Assembly: GCA_937923795.1 (NCBI GenBank)
Contig: CALDWI010000049.1
Location: forward strand, 1 to 63,123
DNA length: 63,123 bases
DNA from: an uncultured Collinsella sp.
GTDB lineage: Bacteria; Actinomycetota; Coriobacteriia; Coriobacteriales; Coriobacteriaceae
Direction of reading: 5' to 3'
In this document: piece after piece, positions 16,247 to 25,751 of the stretch
Layout: every line of letters begins with the position of its first letter
Position numbering within the stretch: the stretch's first letter is position 1
The notes under the pieces: model-generated
Told to the model about the DNA's origin: nothing
Databases searched by the model: none
What the model saw: only the letters and a program-made list of their open reading frames with translations
Made by a program: the position numbers and the translations under genes

Positions 16247-19200
16247 GCGCCTCACCGCACCCCTGCGCCTTGGCGTTCATGATGAGCATCTGAAGACGGT
16301 TCTCCACGTTGGCGAAGCTCACGTCGGGATCGTAGTCGAGCGGCAGGAACTGCGCCGTGGGATACTGCTCCTTGAGCGCATGGATGAGCCCGCGCCCCAC
16401 GACATGGTTGGGCAGACACCCGAACGGCTGCAGAATCACGAAGTTGCGGCAGCCGCGCTTGGCGTGCTCGAGAATCTCCGCCGGAATCAGCACGCCCTCG
16501 CCCGCATCGAACGTATGGTGCAGGATCTTATCGCTCGCGCGCACGAGCTCGGGCATGCGCGTCGGCGGCTCGTAGAGCGGGCTCGCCGCGCCCAGGCGGT
16601 CGCAACGGTCGTGCGCGAGCTCGAACAGGTTGTCCGCCGTGGCGTACCAGGCCTTTTCGGGCAGCGACAAGTCGACGTGGAACTCGCGCGACTGCGCATG
16701 CTTGTAGAAATAGGTCTTGCGGATCACGTCGGTCATGCGCGCCTCGATGACCTCGAGCCCGTTGTCCTCGAGGTAGCGCTCGATCTCGTGGTTGGCGCCG
16801 AGATGGAAATTGAGCAGGTACTCGCCCACGATGAGAACGGTCGGATGCGGGTTCGAGCGGTCGTACGGAACGGCGTCCATGATCGCAAGCGCGCGTTTGA
16901 AGCCCGTCGCCTGGCCTCTCAGCCCGGAGCGCTCCATGCCCTCGATAACCTCATCGAGCGCGCGGTCGAACGCAGCGTCCGCCGCGCCCTTCTCGAGCTC
17001 GTAGGGACGGATGCGCCTAAGCATGGCCTCGAGGGCATCGATCATGGGAAGACCGTAGGCGATCTGGATGCTCGGGCCAAGGCCGAGCTTGAAGCCCGGA
17101 TGCGCATTGTGGGCATCGACGTCGTCGTTGGTGAGCACCGGGACATAGTCGTATCCCGCGTCGTCGAGCGCGCGGCGCAGCAGGGGCATGTAGTGCGTCA
17201 GGCAGCAGTCGCCGATATACTTGCCAGTCACCACGGCGACGTCGTGCGGGTCGTACTTACCGCTCTCGAGTGCCGCGAGCGCCTCGCCGATCACGATTTG
17301 CGCGGGGAAGCAGATGTCGTTGTGCACATAGCGTTTGCCCAGGCGGATGGCATCCTCGCGCCCGATATCAAGGGCCTCGGCGCGCACGCCCTGATTGCGC
17401 ATCGCCGCGGTCATGAGCCTGCAGAACGCATGGGAGGTGTTGGGGACCAGCGCGATCTTGTCGTGCCGGTCGCGCTTGGTGTACTTGACCTTATACGGGT
17501 CGTCGAGCGGATGGACCGCGTGCACCCGGGCGCCCTCGGCACGCTCCTCCGCGCGACGACGGTTGACCGACTCGATAAACGAACGCACGCGAATGCCCAT
17601 GGGACCGGCGACGTCGCTCTCATCGAGCTTGATCATCATCGGAACCTTGGAGCCCATCTCGCCCATCATGCGCGCGATCTCGTCGGTGAGATACGCATCG
17701 TGGCCGCAGCCGAAGCTGCCCATCTGCACGAGCTCGAGCTCGGGCGTCGATGCGACGATGACCGCGCACGACAGCATGCGCGCATGGTAGTTGTTCACGA
17801 TGTCGATGCGGCTGTTGGAAAGATCGACGTTGCAGACCCCCGGAACCGCATCGGGCGTCAGCACGGGGATGCCGCGCTCAGAGAAGAGCTTGGGCAGCCC
17901 GTGGTTGACCAGCGGGTCGTTGTGGTACGGGCGCGAAGCGATCACCACCGCGTAGCCGCCGTCCTCGCGCACGTTCTCGAGCACCTGCCTGCCGCGCAGC
18001 TGCAGCTGGTTCTCAAACGTCTGCTGCGCGCGGTCCGCCTGCTCGGTCGCCTTGGCAACCAGGTCGGCATCGATATCGAAGGTCTCCTTGCACCACGCCT
18101 TGAGCTGGCGGTTTCGGTCGCCCTCGTCGTACCAGTGGAACAGCGGCGTATCGAACGGAACGCCGAAACGCTCCTCCGGGTTATCGGAATTGCGCATCAC
18201 GTAGGGGTATCCCTTTACGACGGCGCACATCCACTCGCTGGTAGAGGCGGTGTTTTCGGTGGGCACCGTCGTGATGATGGGCATGAAGATGCGGTCGACG
18301 CCGGCGTCGACGAGATTGCGGATGTGCCCGTGGACGAGCTTGGCCGGGAAGCACACGGTGTCGGATGTGACGTGCGCCAGACCGCGCTCGTACATCGCCT
18401 TGGTGCTGCGTCCCGAGACGCGCACCTTAAAGCCGAGCGTGCTGAAGAACGTCGACCAGAACGGCATGGTGTCCCAGAACTCGAGCACACGGGGAATGCC
18501 GATCGTGACATCGCGCCCCCCGCAGACGGGAACCGTGGGGTACGGCTCGAACAGCAGCTTCTCGCGGTCGACAAAGAGATTGGGGGCAGCCGCGGTCCGG
18601 TCGCGCCCCGTGCCGGGTGCCTGTGCCTCGCAAGCACCCTGCGGACGCAGCTCCTCCGCCGCGGGAACCTCGCGCACGAGCTCATCCCATGAGATGGCGC
18701 CGCCGCGCGGGCAGCGATTGCCCGTGACGTAAAGCGAGCCGTCGCCAAATGCCACGACCGCGCGCTGGCAGCGGTTGTTGCACCGACGGCAGGTAACGCC
18801 GCCGAACTCGCGATGCTCGAAGCGCTCCACGGCATCGAGCCCGATAAACGACGTGCCGGCGTCGCCCTTGCGGCATTCCTCGCGCGCAAGCAGGGCGATA
18901 CCGATAGCGCCCATCAGCCCCGGGTGGGGCGCACGCGTGACGGGTTTGCCCAGATACTGCTCGAATGCGCGCAGCACCGCGTCGTTTCGGAACGTGCCGC
19001 CCTGGACGACGACTTTGTCGCCCAGACGGTTGAGATTTGAAACGCGAATGACCTTGGTGAACACGTTCTCGATAATCGAACGGCAGAGACCGGCCATGAT
19101 GTCGCCCGGACCCTTACCGCGCCGCTGCTCGGAAACGACGCTGCTGTTCATGAACACCGTGCAGCGGCTGCCGAGAACGGCGGGGGCTTTGGACGAAAAT

Positions 19201-20669
19201 GCCTCGGTCGCGATATCCTCAACGGCTATTCCGAGGTTTTTGGCAAAACCCTCGAGGAACGAGCCGCAGCCCGCAGAGCACGCCTCGTTGACGACGATAT
19301 CGGTCAGCACGCCGTGGTTGAGCCAGATGGCCTTCATATCCTGTCCGCCGATGTCGAGCACGAAGGTCGCATCGGGAACGCATGCGCACGCGGCGCGGGT
19401 GTGCGCGACCGTCTCGACCGTATGGTAGTCGGCGTGGAACGCGCGCGCGAAAAGCTCCTCGCCGTATCCCGTGGTGCCCACGGCATCGATCGCAAGCGTG
19501 ACTCCCGCTGTCTCCCAGCGGTTCTTCAAGCTGACAAGACCCTGTTGGGCGACGTCGAGCGGTCTGCCGTTATTAGACGCGTAGAACGAATCGACAAGCT
19601 CACCCGCCTCATCGACCAGGGCGAACTTGGTCGTCGTGCTCCCCGAATCGATACCGAGCGCCACACGCACCGTCTCTCCGGGCGCATACGCATCCGGACC
19701 CTTTGCCGGCGTCTCTTTGCCATGGCGTGCCGTAAAATCCGCCTGCTCGGCAGGTGTGGCAAAAAAGGGCTGGGCAAGACGTCCCTCCCCGCTTGCGGGC
19801 GCGACCGTCTCGAGCTTATCCAGCCGGACAAAAGCGTCGGGAAGGTCGATCGGTTGGGACGATGCGAACATGTCGGTCAGCGACAGGGCGGCACCGCGCG
19901 CGACCATGATCTGCGGATCGCGCGGGACGATAACCTGATCGTCCGATAGATTCAGTTGCTCCCGGAACACGCGGACCAGTGTAGGGTTGTAGGCGAGCGT
20001 ACCGCCCTCGAAGATTACCGGCGGCTCGATGTCGATACCCTGGGCCAGACCGCCGATCGTTTGGCGGGCGACCGCGTGAAGCGCCGAAAGCGCCAGGTCG
20101 GTGGTAGGAATGCCCTCGTTGAGCAGCGGCTGGATATCGGTCTTTGCGTACACGCCGCAGCGGCCCGAGACCTCGTGGACGGTCGTTCCCCGGCTTGCGA
20201 GCTGCTCGAACTCGCCCGATTCGGTGCCGACCCCCATGAGCTTTGCCATCTCGTCGATAAATGCACCGGTACCGCCTGCGCACGAGCCGTTCATGCGCAT
20301 GTCGGCAACCTCGATGTCTCCCTTATCGTTGGTGCGGAAGAAGATCATCTTGGCGTCTTGGCCGCCCAGCTCGATGGCGCAGCGCGTCTGCGGATAGAAC
20401 CTGCTGATCGCGAGCGCGTTGGCGACCACCTCCTGAACGTACGAGGCGCCCAGCGCGGTCGCGATATCGCGCGCACCCGAGCCGGTCACCGCAACGCGCA
20501 GCGACTCATGGGGAAAGCGCTCGGCGAGCTCGCCGAGCATGGCGCGCACGCTCGCTGTCTGACACGCCCCGTGGCGGCGATATCCCCACCACGCCTCGGT
20601 CATATCCTCGTGCATCGCGTAAACTTTGGTCGTCGTCGACCCTACGTCCAGTCCTACTAGCAACGCCAT
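16230..20669 (-). CDS. Giant CoA-dehydratase activase-type protein (double BadF/BcrA + DUF2229-type)
   Basis: A 1479-residue single chain. Two ASKHA-fold activase domains come first (about 1-270 and 335-590), each starting with the phosphate loop DVGSTTTK or DSGSTTTK. Both carry the two cysteines that bridge a [4Fe-4S] cluster in HgdC-type activases: C130 (NGSCAGGTG) and C171 (GRCGVY) in the first, and NEACSAGCG and SRCTVF in the second. A four-cysteine segment (CRRCNNRC ... RCPRG) follows near 640. The remainder resembles DUF2229 and HgdB-like dehydratase-associated domains. Known relatives energise 2-hydroxyacyl-CoA dehydratases by ATP-driven electron transfer; the substrate here is not identifiable. 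Its promoter region has a 21-bp palindrome and the TetR gene overlaps its end. Confidence 0.85.
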   Translation of the reverse strand: MALLVGLDVGSTTTKVYAMHEDMTEAWWGYRRHGACQTASVRAMLGELAERFPHESLRVAVTGSGARDIATALGASYVQEVVANALAISRFYPQTRCAIELGGQDAKMIFFRTNDKGDIEVADMRMNGSCAGGTGAFIDEMAKLMGVGTESGEFEQLASRGTTVHEVSGRCGVYAKTDIQPLLNEGIPTTDLALSALHAVARQTIGGLAQGIDIEPPVIFEGGTLAYNPTLVRVFREQLNLSDDQVIVPRDPQIMVARGAALSLTDMFASSQPIDLPDAFVRLDKLETVAPASGEGRLAQPFFATPAEQADFTARHGKETPAKGPDAYAPGETVRVALGIDSGSTTTKFALVDEAGELVDSFYASNNGRPLDVAQQGLVSLKNRWETAGVTLAIDAVGTTGYGEELFARAFHADYHTVETVAHTRAACACVPDATFVLDIGGQDMKAIWLNHGVLTDIVVNEACSAGCGSFLEGFAKNLGIAVEDIATEAFSSKAPAVLGSRCTVFMNSSVVSEQRRGKGPGDIMAGLCRSIIENVFTKVIRVSNLNRLGDKVVVQGGTFRNDAVLRAFEQYLGKPVTRAPHPGLMGAIGIALLAREECRKGDAGTSFIGLDAVERFEHREFGGVTCRRCNNRCQRAVVAFGDGSLYVTGNRCPRGGAISWDELVREVPAAEELRPQGACEAQAPGTGRDRTAAAPNLFVDREKLLFEPYPTVPVCGGRDVTIGIPRVLEFWDTMPFWSTFFSTLGFKVRVSGRSTKAMYERGLAHVTSDTVCFPAKLVHGHIRNLVDAGVDRIFMPIITTVPTENTASTSEWMCAVVKGYPYVMRNSDNPEERFGVPFDTPLFHWYDEGDRNRQLKAWCKETFDIDADLVAKATEQADRAQQTFENQLQLRGRQVLENVREDGGYAVVIASRPYHNDPLVNHGLPKLFSERGIPVLTPDAVPGVCNVDLSNSRIDIVNNYHARMLSCAVIVASTPELELVQMGSFGCGHDAYLTDEIARMMGEMGSKVPMMIKLDESDVAGPMGIRVRSFIESVNRRRAEERAEGARVHAVHPLDDPYKVKYTKRDRHDKIALVPNTSHAFCRLMTAAMRNQGVRAEALDIGREDAIRLGKRYVHNDICFPAQIVIGEALAALESGKYDPHDVAVVTGKYIGDCCLTHYMPLLRRALDDAGYDYVPVLTNDDVDAHNAHPGFKLGLGPSIQIAYGLPMIDALEAMLRRIRPYELEKGAADAAFDRALDEVIEGMERSGLRGQATGFKRALAIMDAVPYDRSNPHPTVLIVGEYLLNFHLGANHEIERYLEDNGLEVIEARMTDVIRKTYFYKHAQSREFHVDLSLPEKAWYATADNLFELAHDRCDRLGAASPLYEPPTRMPELVRASDKILHHTFDAGEGVLIPAEILEHAKRGCRNFVILQPFGCLPNHVVGRGLIHALKEQYPTAQFLPLDYDPDVSFANVENRLQMLIMNAKAQGCGEAHGETA

Positions 20670-20718
20670 AATGCTCCGTCTCTCGCATTTTTCCTGCTAG
20701 AGATTTACCACTCTACGT

Positions 20719-20739
20719 AATACAACAGACTGTTGTATT
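20719..20739. promoter_or_regulatory. Palindromic operator upstream of the giant activase gene
   Basis: AATACAACAG and CTGTTGTATT form a perfect 10-bp inverted repeat around one central base, 50 bp before the start codon at 20669. Size and symmetry fit a TetR dimer site, and the TetR gene is in the same operon. Confidence 0.7.
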
Positions 20740-20751
20740 TAAACTCCGTAT

Positions 20752-20784
20752 AAAAAGCGGCTGCCGAAACGCTTCAGCAGCCGC
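20752..20784 (-). terminator. Terminator upstream of the giant activase promoter
   Basis: GCGGCTGC (20757-20764) pairs with GCAGCCGC (20777-20784), and five T residues follow on the minus strand. It ends transcripts coming from the DUF2798-like gene. The 165 bp between that gene's stop and this stem show nothing recognisable. Confidence 0.8.
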
Positions 20785-20950
20785 CGAATGCACCAACAGA
20801 TTGTTCTGCGCGCTAGCACGTCGGGCAACGGAGCAGCACGGGCCCTCCGGTCATGCGCACCGCTCGCGCCCGCGATGTCGCCGAGCGAGCTATCCACGCT
20901 TAGGGCTCCAACCAAGCAAGTCGCCCGCGCTCAGCAGATCCCTAAGCGAG

Positions 20951-21499
20951 CTACTCGCACTCAGGAGCCATAGCCTGCTCCAAGAGCTCGGCATGCTCCT
21001 CCTCGAAAACCGTCCCCACAGGGAAGGCGCGACGGAAGACGAAGCGGGAAATCGGACCGGCTACCAAAAGGTTCCACGGCAGCGCCATCACAAAATTATG
21101 CGGGATGTTGATCATCCAGATCGCGGGCACGGAATACAGGTTCGCAAGGATGCCGCCGGGCATGTGCGTCAGACCCTCGCAGGCACCGTACAGCGACATG
21201 ATGATAACCATGGGGACGACCATGCAGGAGCTGACGGCGAGCGTCATGGCAAGTGGCGAGCTCTTGCCCGGCGTGACCAAGTACTTAAAGGCGAAACCCT
21301 TGGCGAGCGGGCTGGCGACGAACCAGTCGCAGCACATGGCAAAAATGTAGGCAACGGGGAAGCCGAGCCACGCAGCGGCAACGACCTCGCCGTTGATGGC
21401 CCCGTGCTGCAGGGCAACGTTGTAGATGCTCATCCAGAGCACCATGCAAAAGCACATGATAAAGGTGAACAGCAGGCTCTCTCGTTTGTTGATAGGCAT
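20951..21499 (-). CDS. DUF2798-like membrane protein
   Basis: A 182-residue protein with about four hydrophobic segments arranged as two similar halves. The first half starts MPINKRESLLFTFIMCFCMV and the second begins near SSPLAMTLAVSSCMVVPMV. This internal duplication and the NKRE start resemble DUF2798 proteins of unknown function. The start at 21499 has AGAGAGGAA upstream; a longer reading adds 20 residues that do not look native. Terminators on both sides suggest a single-gene unit. Confidence 0.7.
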   Translation of the reverse strand: MPINKRESLLFTFIMCFCMVLWMSIYNVALQHGAINGEVVAAAWLGFPVAYIFAMCCDWFVASPLAKGFAFKYLVTPGKSSPLAMTLAVSSCMVVPMVIIMSLYGACEGLTHMPGGILANLYSVPAIWMINIPHNFVMALPWNLLVAGPISRFVFRRAFPVGTVFEEEHAELLEQAMAPECE

Positions 21500-21544
21500 A
21501 AAGGGCAGATTCCTCTCTGTGTTGTACCGCGGCGCCACGCAACA

Positions 21545-21596
21545 AAAACGGGCGGGCAAGATGGAGCTGTTGGAACTTCATCTCGCCCGCCCGTGG
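21545..21596 (-). terminator. Terminator after the ThrE-like gene region
   Basis: The 10-bp stem ACGGGCGGGC with GCCCGCCCGT, extended inward by AGATG/CATCT, is followed on the minus strand by TTTTTG. Confidence 0.8.
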
Positions 21597-21709
21597 TACG
21601 CGCGTCTGCGACTACTTATGTGGTGGAACCAGCCTAGCACGAAACGCATGCGCTTCGTAAGCGTTGAGTTTATGAAGATGCAGGGCACCGATAATCCCCC
21701 GACCCCATA

Positions 21710-21776
21710 AGTTGCGGTGGAATACGGACTGTTTTGACCCTTTAAGCAGCAATTCAGTCCCTATTTCACCGCAACT
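21710..21776. repeat. 22-bp-arm hairpin containing an AGGGACTG block
   Basis: Arms 21710-21731 and 21755-21776 pair at 19 of 22 positions. Both begin or end with AGTTGCGGTG or its complement. The loop is 23 nt. It stands 3 nt from the next hairpin (21780-21812). Confidence 0.75.
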
Positions 21777-21779
21777 CAT

Positions 21780-21812
21780 TTGGTGCAAAGTAACCTGTCC
21801 CCCTTGCACCAA
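21780..21812 (-). repeat. Stop-codon hairpin with GGGGGACAGG loop (copy 1)
   Basis: Nine-bp stem TTGGTGCAA/TTGCACCAA directly abutting the TAA of the ThrE-like gene. On the minus strand the loop reads GGGGGACAGGTTACT. Confidence 0.8.
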
Positions 21813-23381
21813 TTAGCTGGTGTGGCGCCAGCGAGGGTCGGTGAGCGTACGCGCCACACCCAGGCCAACGGGCAAAAACGCCACGATGAGCACTGCGCGC
21901 ACAAACCAGCCGAGCATATTGACCGTGTCGAAGGTGCACATGTAATACATCGAGCGATACAGATACAAACCCGGCACCATAATGACAATCGAAGGCACCG
22001 TGAGAGCGATACGCGGGTAGGTGAGCTTGACTTCGGCCAAGCTTGCCAGCAGACCCGATACCAGCGCGCCGATAAACGCTGCTGCCTCGGGAGGCATTCC
22101 CGTGCTGAGGCCCAGGAAGGGAATCATCGTCGGCGCATCGACAAGGGTCAGACGCAGGGTATTGGAAACGGCACCGATCAACCCAGCTGCCGCGGCCATC
22201 TTTACCGGGCTGTTGAACATCACCGAGAAGCCGAATACGCCAACGAAGCTCATCACCACGCGCAGGAGCGTAAGGGCAAGCGGCGAAAGGCCCAGTGGGG
22301 CAAAGTCGTCCGGCGCCAGGCCAACACACTCGGCAACCATCCAACCTACGAGGGTCGCCATCACAATAATCGATACGGCATATGAAAGGCGCTCGATACC
22401 GCTTCGCATGTCGAGCTTAGCGATGTCGAGGCCTGCCGTAATGAGCGGAAAGCCGGGAATCACAAAGAGCATGGCGCCGATATAGCCTTCTTGGTGCGAC
22501 ATTGCCCCCGGTATGACCTGGCCAAGGCCGAGCAATGCCAGCAGATACGAAACGCAAGCGAGCGCAACACCGGTCGTCAACGCGCTGAACTGACCAAGGC
22601 CTTGCTTGAGAATATGGGAGCGGGCAAAGTTGCCGACACCCGCGCCCACGAACGCGCATGCCATCTCAATAGGACCGCCACCAAGTAAAAAGACAAAGGC
22701 GCCACAGGCGCAGGCCGCCGCAAGGCCCTGTTGCCAAGGCGCGTAATCAGGTTTTGAACTCTCAACGGTCTTGAGCATCTCGTGATACTCGTGCACCGTG
22801 AAGCGACGACCATAGGTCTCGATTTCCTTGAGGAAACTCTCCATCATCCAAATGCGATGGGTATTGACGCCCGTTGTGGGCAAGCTGACGACCTCATTAA
22901 AGCAGTGACCATCTTCGATGCAAGTACACTCAAACGACAGGAGACTTAAGTCAACGTGGATGGTCACACCGAGTACGGCGGCGACACGATTCATGGTATC
23001 GCGAACACGCCAGGCACCCGTTCCGCTTGCCAGCATAAGCATGCCGGTGCGGCAGATGATGGATGATTTATCGGTGAGCGGCGCATCGACGGCAAGTTCA
23101 TCGCCTGCCGTCACGATCTGGTGCCAGTCAGTTTTCATATGGAGCGCGCCGGCACGGACACCGTGGTGCAGGGGGGCTCTCGAAAGCAGCGAGTCAAGGC
23201 GCGAAGGCTGTGAGGGCTCCGCCGATTCGCCCTCGTCCTCGTCGGGCTCTTCATCGACCAGATCAAAGGAATCAAGCGGCGCTGGCTCGCGACGGTCGAT
23301 CAGCTCCTCGTCCTCATCATCAAAGTAATTGAACTGATCGAGCATGTCCTCTTCGATTGAACGCTCGCTCGCGTCGTCCAT
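21813..23381 (-). CDS. ThrE-like threonine/serine exporter family protein
   Basis: A 522-residue membrane protein. An acidic, probably cytoplasmic N-terminal region (about 1-80) precedes a ThrE-type soluble segment and then about ten hydrophobic helices. ThrE of Corynebacterium exports threonine and serine; DUF1212 and DUF3815 halves are here in one chain. The substrate is inferred from the family only. It is preceded by a large hairpin region (23556-23673) and followed immediately by a stop-codon hairpin. Confidence 0.8.
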   Translation of the reverse strand: MDDASERSIEEDMLDQFNYFDDEDEELIDRREPAPLDSFDLVDEEPDEDEGESAEPSQPSRLDSLLSRAPLHHGVRAGALHMKTDWHQIVTAGDELAVDAPLTDKSSIICRTGMLMLASGTGAWRVRDTMNRVAAVLGVTIHVDLSLLSFECTCIEDGHCFNEVVSLPTTGVNTHRIWMMESFLKEIETYGRRFTVHEYHEMLKTVESSKPDYAPWQQGLAAACACGAFVFLLGGGPIEMACAFVGAGVGNFARSHILKQGLGQFSALTTGVALACVSYLLALLGLGQVIPGAMSHQEGYIGAMLFVIPGFPLITAGLDIAKLDMRSGIERLSYAVSIIVMATLVGWMVAECVGLAPDDFAPLGLSPLALTLLRVVMSFVGVFGFSVMFNSPVKMAAAAGLIGAVSNTLRLTLVDAPTMIPFLGLSTGMPPEAAAFIGALVSGLLASLAEVKLTYPRIALTVPSIVIMVPGLYLYRSMYYMCTFDTVNMLGWFVRAVLIVAFLPVGLGVARTLTDPRWRHTS

Positions 23382-23555
23382 ATAGACGCTCCCTTCCTAC
23401 CGACTAACCCCCATCCTAGGCAGCAACGGCTAAAGGAAACATAAAAGAGACGGCCGTCATGCACGGAAGGCGCAAACCCCCAATGAGCCGGTAGGCCCCC
23501 CGACGAAAAGGACCGTCCCCAAGTGCTAATCAAGGCAACGCCGATGCCTTGGCAA

Positions 23556-23673
23556 CGACAGCGAGCGACGTCCAGGGCGAACAAGTTGGCATGAAAAAGG
23601 CAAGGCATAGACCTTCTGGTCATGCCTTGCCTTTTGAATGACAAATTGTCGCCCTGGGCGTCGCGCAGCGTCG
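23556..23673. repeat. Large multi-part hairpin D
   Basis: Outer arms 23556-23580 and 23649-23673 pair over 25 positions with a few mismatches. Internal loops of 12-14 nt follow. A 14-bp perfect inner stem AAAAGGCAAGGCAT/ATGCCTTGCCTTTT sits around 23594-23635. The inner stem with flanking A and T runs could end transcription in both directions. It lies after the lysS stop. Confidence 0.8.
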
Positions 23674-23707
23674 GCTGGTCCGCCGTTCGGTAGAACGGCG
23701 GAACCAA

Positions 23708-25672
23708 TTAGTACATCTTTGCGCCGGCGGGGATGGAGGCGTCGAGCTGGATCAGGTTGAGGCGCTCCTCACCATCCTCCTCGTGGATGGCACTGATGAG
23801 CATGCCGCAGCTGGGGATGCCCATCATCTTGCGCGGAGGCAGGTTGGTGATGGCGAGCAAGGTCTTGCCGACCAGGTCCTCGGGCTCGTAATAAGCGTGA
23901 ATACCGGAGAGGATGGTGCGGTCAGTACCGGTACCATCGTCGAGCGTAAAGTTCAGCAGCTTCTTGGACTTCTTGACGGCCTCGCATGCCTTGACCTTCA
24001 CAGCGCGGAAGTCGCTCTTGGAGAAGGTATCAAAGTCGACGAACTCCTCAAACAGCGGCTCAACGGCGATCTTGGAGTAATCGAGCGTGGGCTTAAGCGA
24101 CTTAACGAACGGGCTCGCGGCGTTGCCGGCCTCGGCAGCCTTGGCGGCAGCGGCACCGGACTGGAAACCCTTCTCGGGCTTCATGTGCGGGAACAGCAGC
24201 ACGTCGCGGATAGAAGCCTGGTTGGTAAGCAGCATGACCACGCGGTCGATACCAATGCCAATGCCGCCCGCGGGAGGCATACCGTACTCGAGGGCGCGCA
24301 CGTAGTCCTCGTCGTACTCCATGGCCTCATCGTCGCCGCCGGCCTTCTCGGCCATCTGGGCGGCAAAGCGCTCGGCCTGGTCGACCGGGTCGTTGAGCTC
24401 GGAGAACGCGTTGGCGTACTCGTGGCCGGCAATAACCAGCTCAAAGCGGTGCGTCAGGCGCGGGTCGTCCTCAAAACGCTTGGCAAGCGGGCTGACCTCG
24501 ATGGGGTAATCGCACACGAAGGTCGGGTTGACGATGGTGTCCTCGCCCAGCTCATCGTAAATCTCGGCGATGATCTTGCCAGCAGTCCACTCGGGCTTGA
24601 TCTCCAGGCCCTTCTCGCGCGCGGCGGCAGCAAGCTCCTCGACCGGCGTGTCGATGGTGACCTGCTTGCCGAGCACGTCGGAGACGATGTCGGTCATGGG
24701 ACGGCTGGCCCACTCACCAGAAAGGTCGATGGTCTGGCCCTGGTACTCGATGACCTCGGGGTTGCCGATGGCCTTGTTAGCCGCCTTAATGACACCCTGG
24801 GCGAGCGCCTTCATGCCCTCGAGGTCGGAGAAGGCACGGTAGGCCTCCATCGTGGTGAACTCGGGATTGTGGGTAAGGTCCATGCCCTCGTTACGGAAGA
24901 TGCGGCCGATCTCGAACACGCGCTCAAAACCACCGACGATGCAGCGCTTGAGGTGCAGCTCGGTGGCAATACGCAGGTAGCACTCCTGATCGAGCGCGTT
25001 GAAGTGGGTAATGAACGGCTTGGCCGTGGCACCACCCTGGATGGTCTGCAGGATGGGGGTCTCGACCTCCATGTAGCCGTCGGACTCCATAAAGCGACGG
25101 AAGGTGGAGAGAATCTGCGAACGCTTACGGAAGGTCTCGCGAACGTCGTCGTTGGCGATCAGGTCGACATAGCGCTGGCGATAGCGGGTCTCCTTGTCGG
25201 AAAGACCGTGGAACTTCTCGGGCAGCGGACGAACGGCCTTGGCAAGCAGGGTCGCGCTCTTAGGGGCAACGGAAAGCTGGCCACGCTGGGTGCGCACGAC
25301 CACGCCGGTCACGCCCAGGATGTCGCCCAGGTCGAGGGCCTTGAGCGTACTCCAGGCAGCCTCGTCCATGTCGTTGATGCGGCAGAACAGCTGAATCTCG
25401 GCAGTCGCATCGCGCACGACGATGAACATGATCTTGCCCTGACCGCGCTTGGCGACCACACGGCCAGCGATCTTCACGACGTCCTCGGTGTCCTCGCCAT
25501 CGGCAAGCTCGGCGTACTTAGCCTCGATATCGGCGACGTAGTCCTCAAGCTCAGAGTGCTCGGGATAGGGGTCCTGGCCCGCCTCGAACAGGGCGGCGCG
25601 CTTGGCCAGGCGGGTGGCGCGCTCGTCGTTGAGCGTCGATGCCTGATCGGCGGCGTTCTGGTTCTCTGCCAT
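23708..25672 (-). CDS. lysS: Lysyl-tRNA synthetase with C-terminal tRNA-binding domain
   Basis: A 654-residue class II synthetase. The OB-fold anticodon-binding domain (about 60-165) is followed by the catalytic core with motif 2 (FEIGRIFRNEGMD) and motif 3 (GIGIGIDRVVMLLT). After about residue 540 comes a Trbp111/EMAPII-like OB domain (FSKSDFRAVKV, GIPSCGMLIS), which adds general tRNA affinity. Typical bacterial LysS has about 490-510 residues, so the tail is an extra fused module. A terminator separates it from greA. Confidence 0.95.
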   Translation of the reverse strand: MAENQNAADQASTLNDERATRLAKRAALFEAGQDPYPEHSELEDYVADIEAKYAELADGEDTEDVVKIAGRVVAKRGQGKIMFIVVRDATAEIQLFCRINDMDEAAWSTLKALDLGDILGVTGVVVRTQRGQLSVAPKSATLLAKAVRPLPEKFHGLSDKETRYRQRYVDLIANDDVRETFRKRSQILSTFRRFMESDGYMEVETPILQTIQGGATAKPFITHFNALDQECYLRIATELHLKRCIVGGFERVFEIGRIFRNEGMDLTHNPEFTTMEAYRAFSDLEGMKALAQGVIKAANKAIGNPEVIEYQGQTIDLSGEWASRPMTDIVSDVLGKQVTIDTPVEELAAAAREKGLEIKPEWTAGKIIAEIYDELGEDTIVNPTFVCDYPIEVSPLAKRFEDDPRLTHRFELVIAGHEYANAFSELNDPVDQAERFAAQMAEKAGGDDEAMEYDEDYVRALEYGMPPAGGIGIGIDRVVMLLTNQASIRDVLLFPHMKPEKGFQSGAAAAKAAEAGNAASPFVKSLKPTLDYSKIAVEPLFEEFVDFDTFSKSDFRAVKVKACEAVKKSKKLLNFTLDDGTGTDRTILSGIHAYYEPEDLVGKTLLAITNLPPRKMMGIPSCGMLISAIHEEDGEERLNLIQLDASIPAGAKMY

Positions 25673-25692
25673 AAGTTAGCTCCTCAAACTAA

Positions 25693-25724
25693 AACGCTCC
25701 CCAGGATTCGGTCCCAGGGAGCGA
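25693..25724 (-). terminator. Terminator between greA and lysS
   Basis: Minus-strand GCTCCCTGGGACC and its near-complement around CGAATC form a stem ending in GGGGAGC, followed by TTTTAG. It lies 28 nt after the greA stop. Confidence 0.7.
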
Positions 25725-25751
25725 AAACATACCTTTACGCGGGACCGTGGT

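Noticed and set aside
23500..23530. GGGGACGG block near 23512 as another stop-codon hairpin
   Set aside because: The core resembles the family but no self-complementary stem around it and no adjacent stop codon were found.
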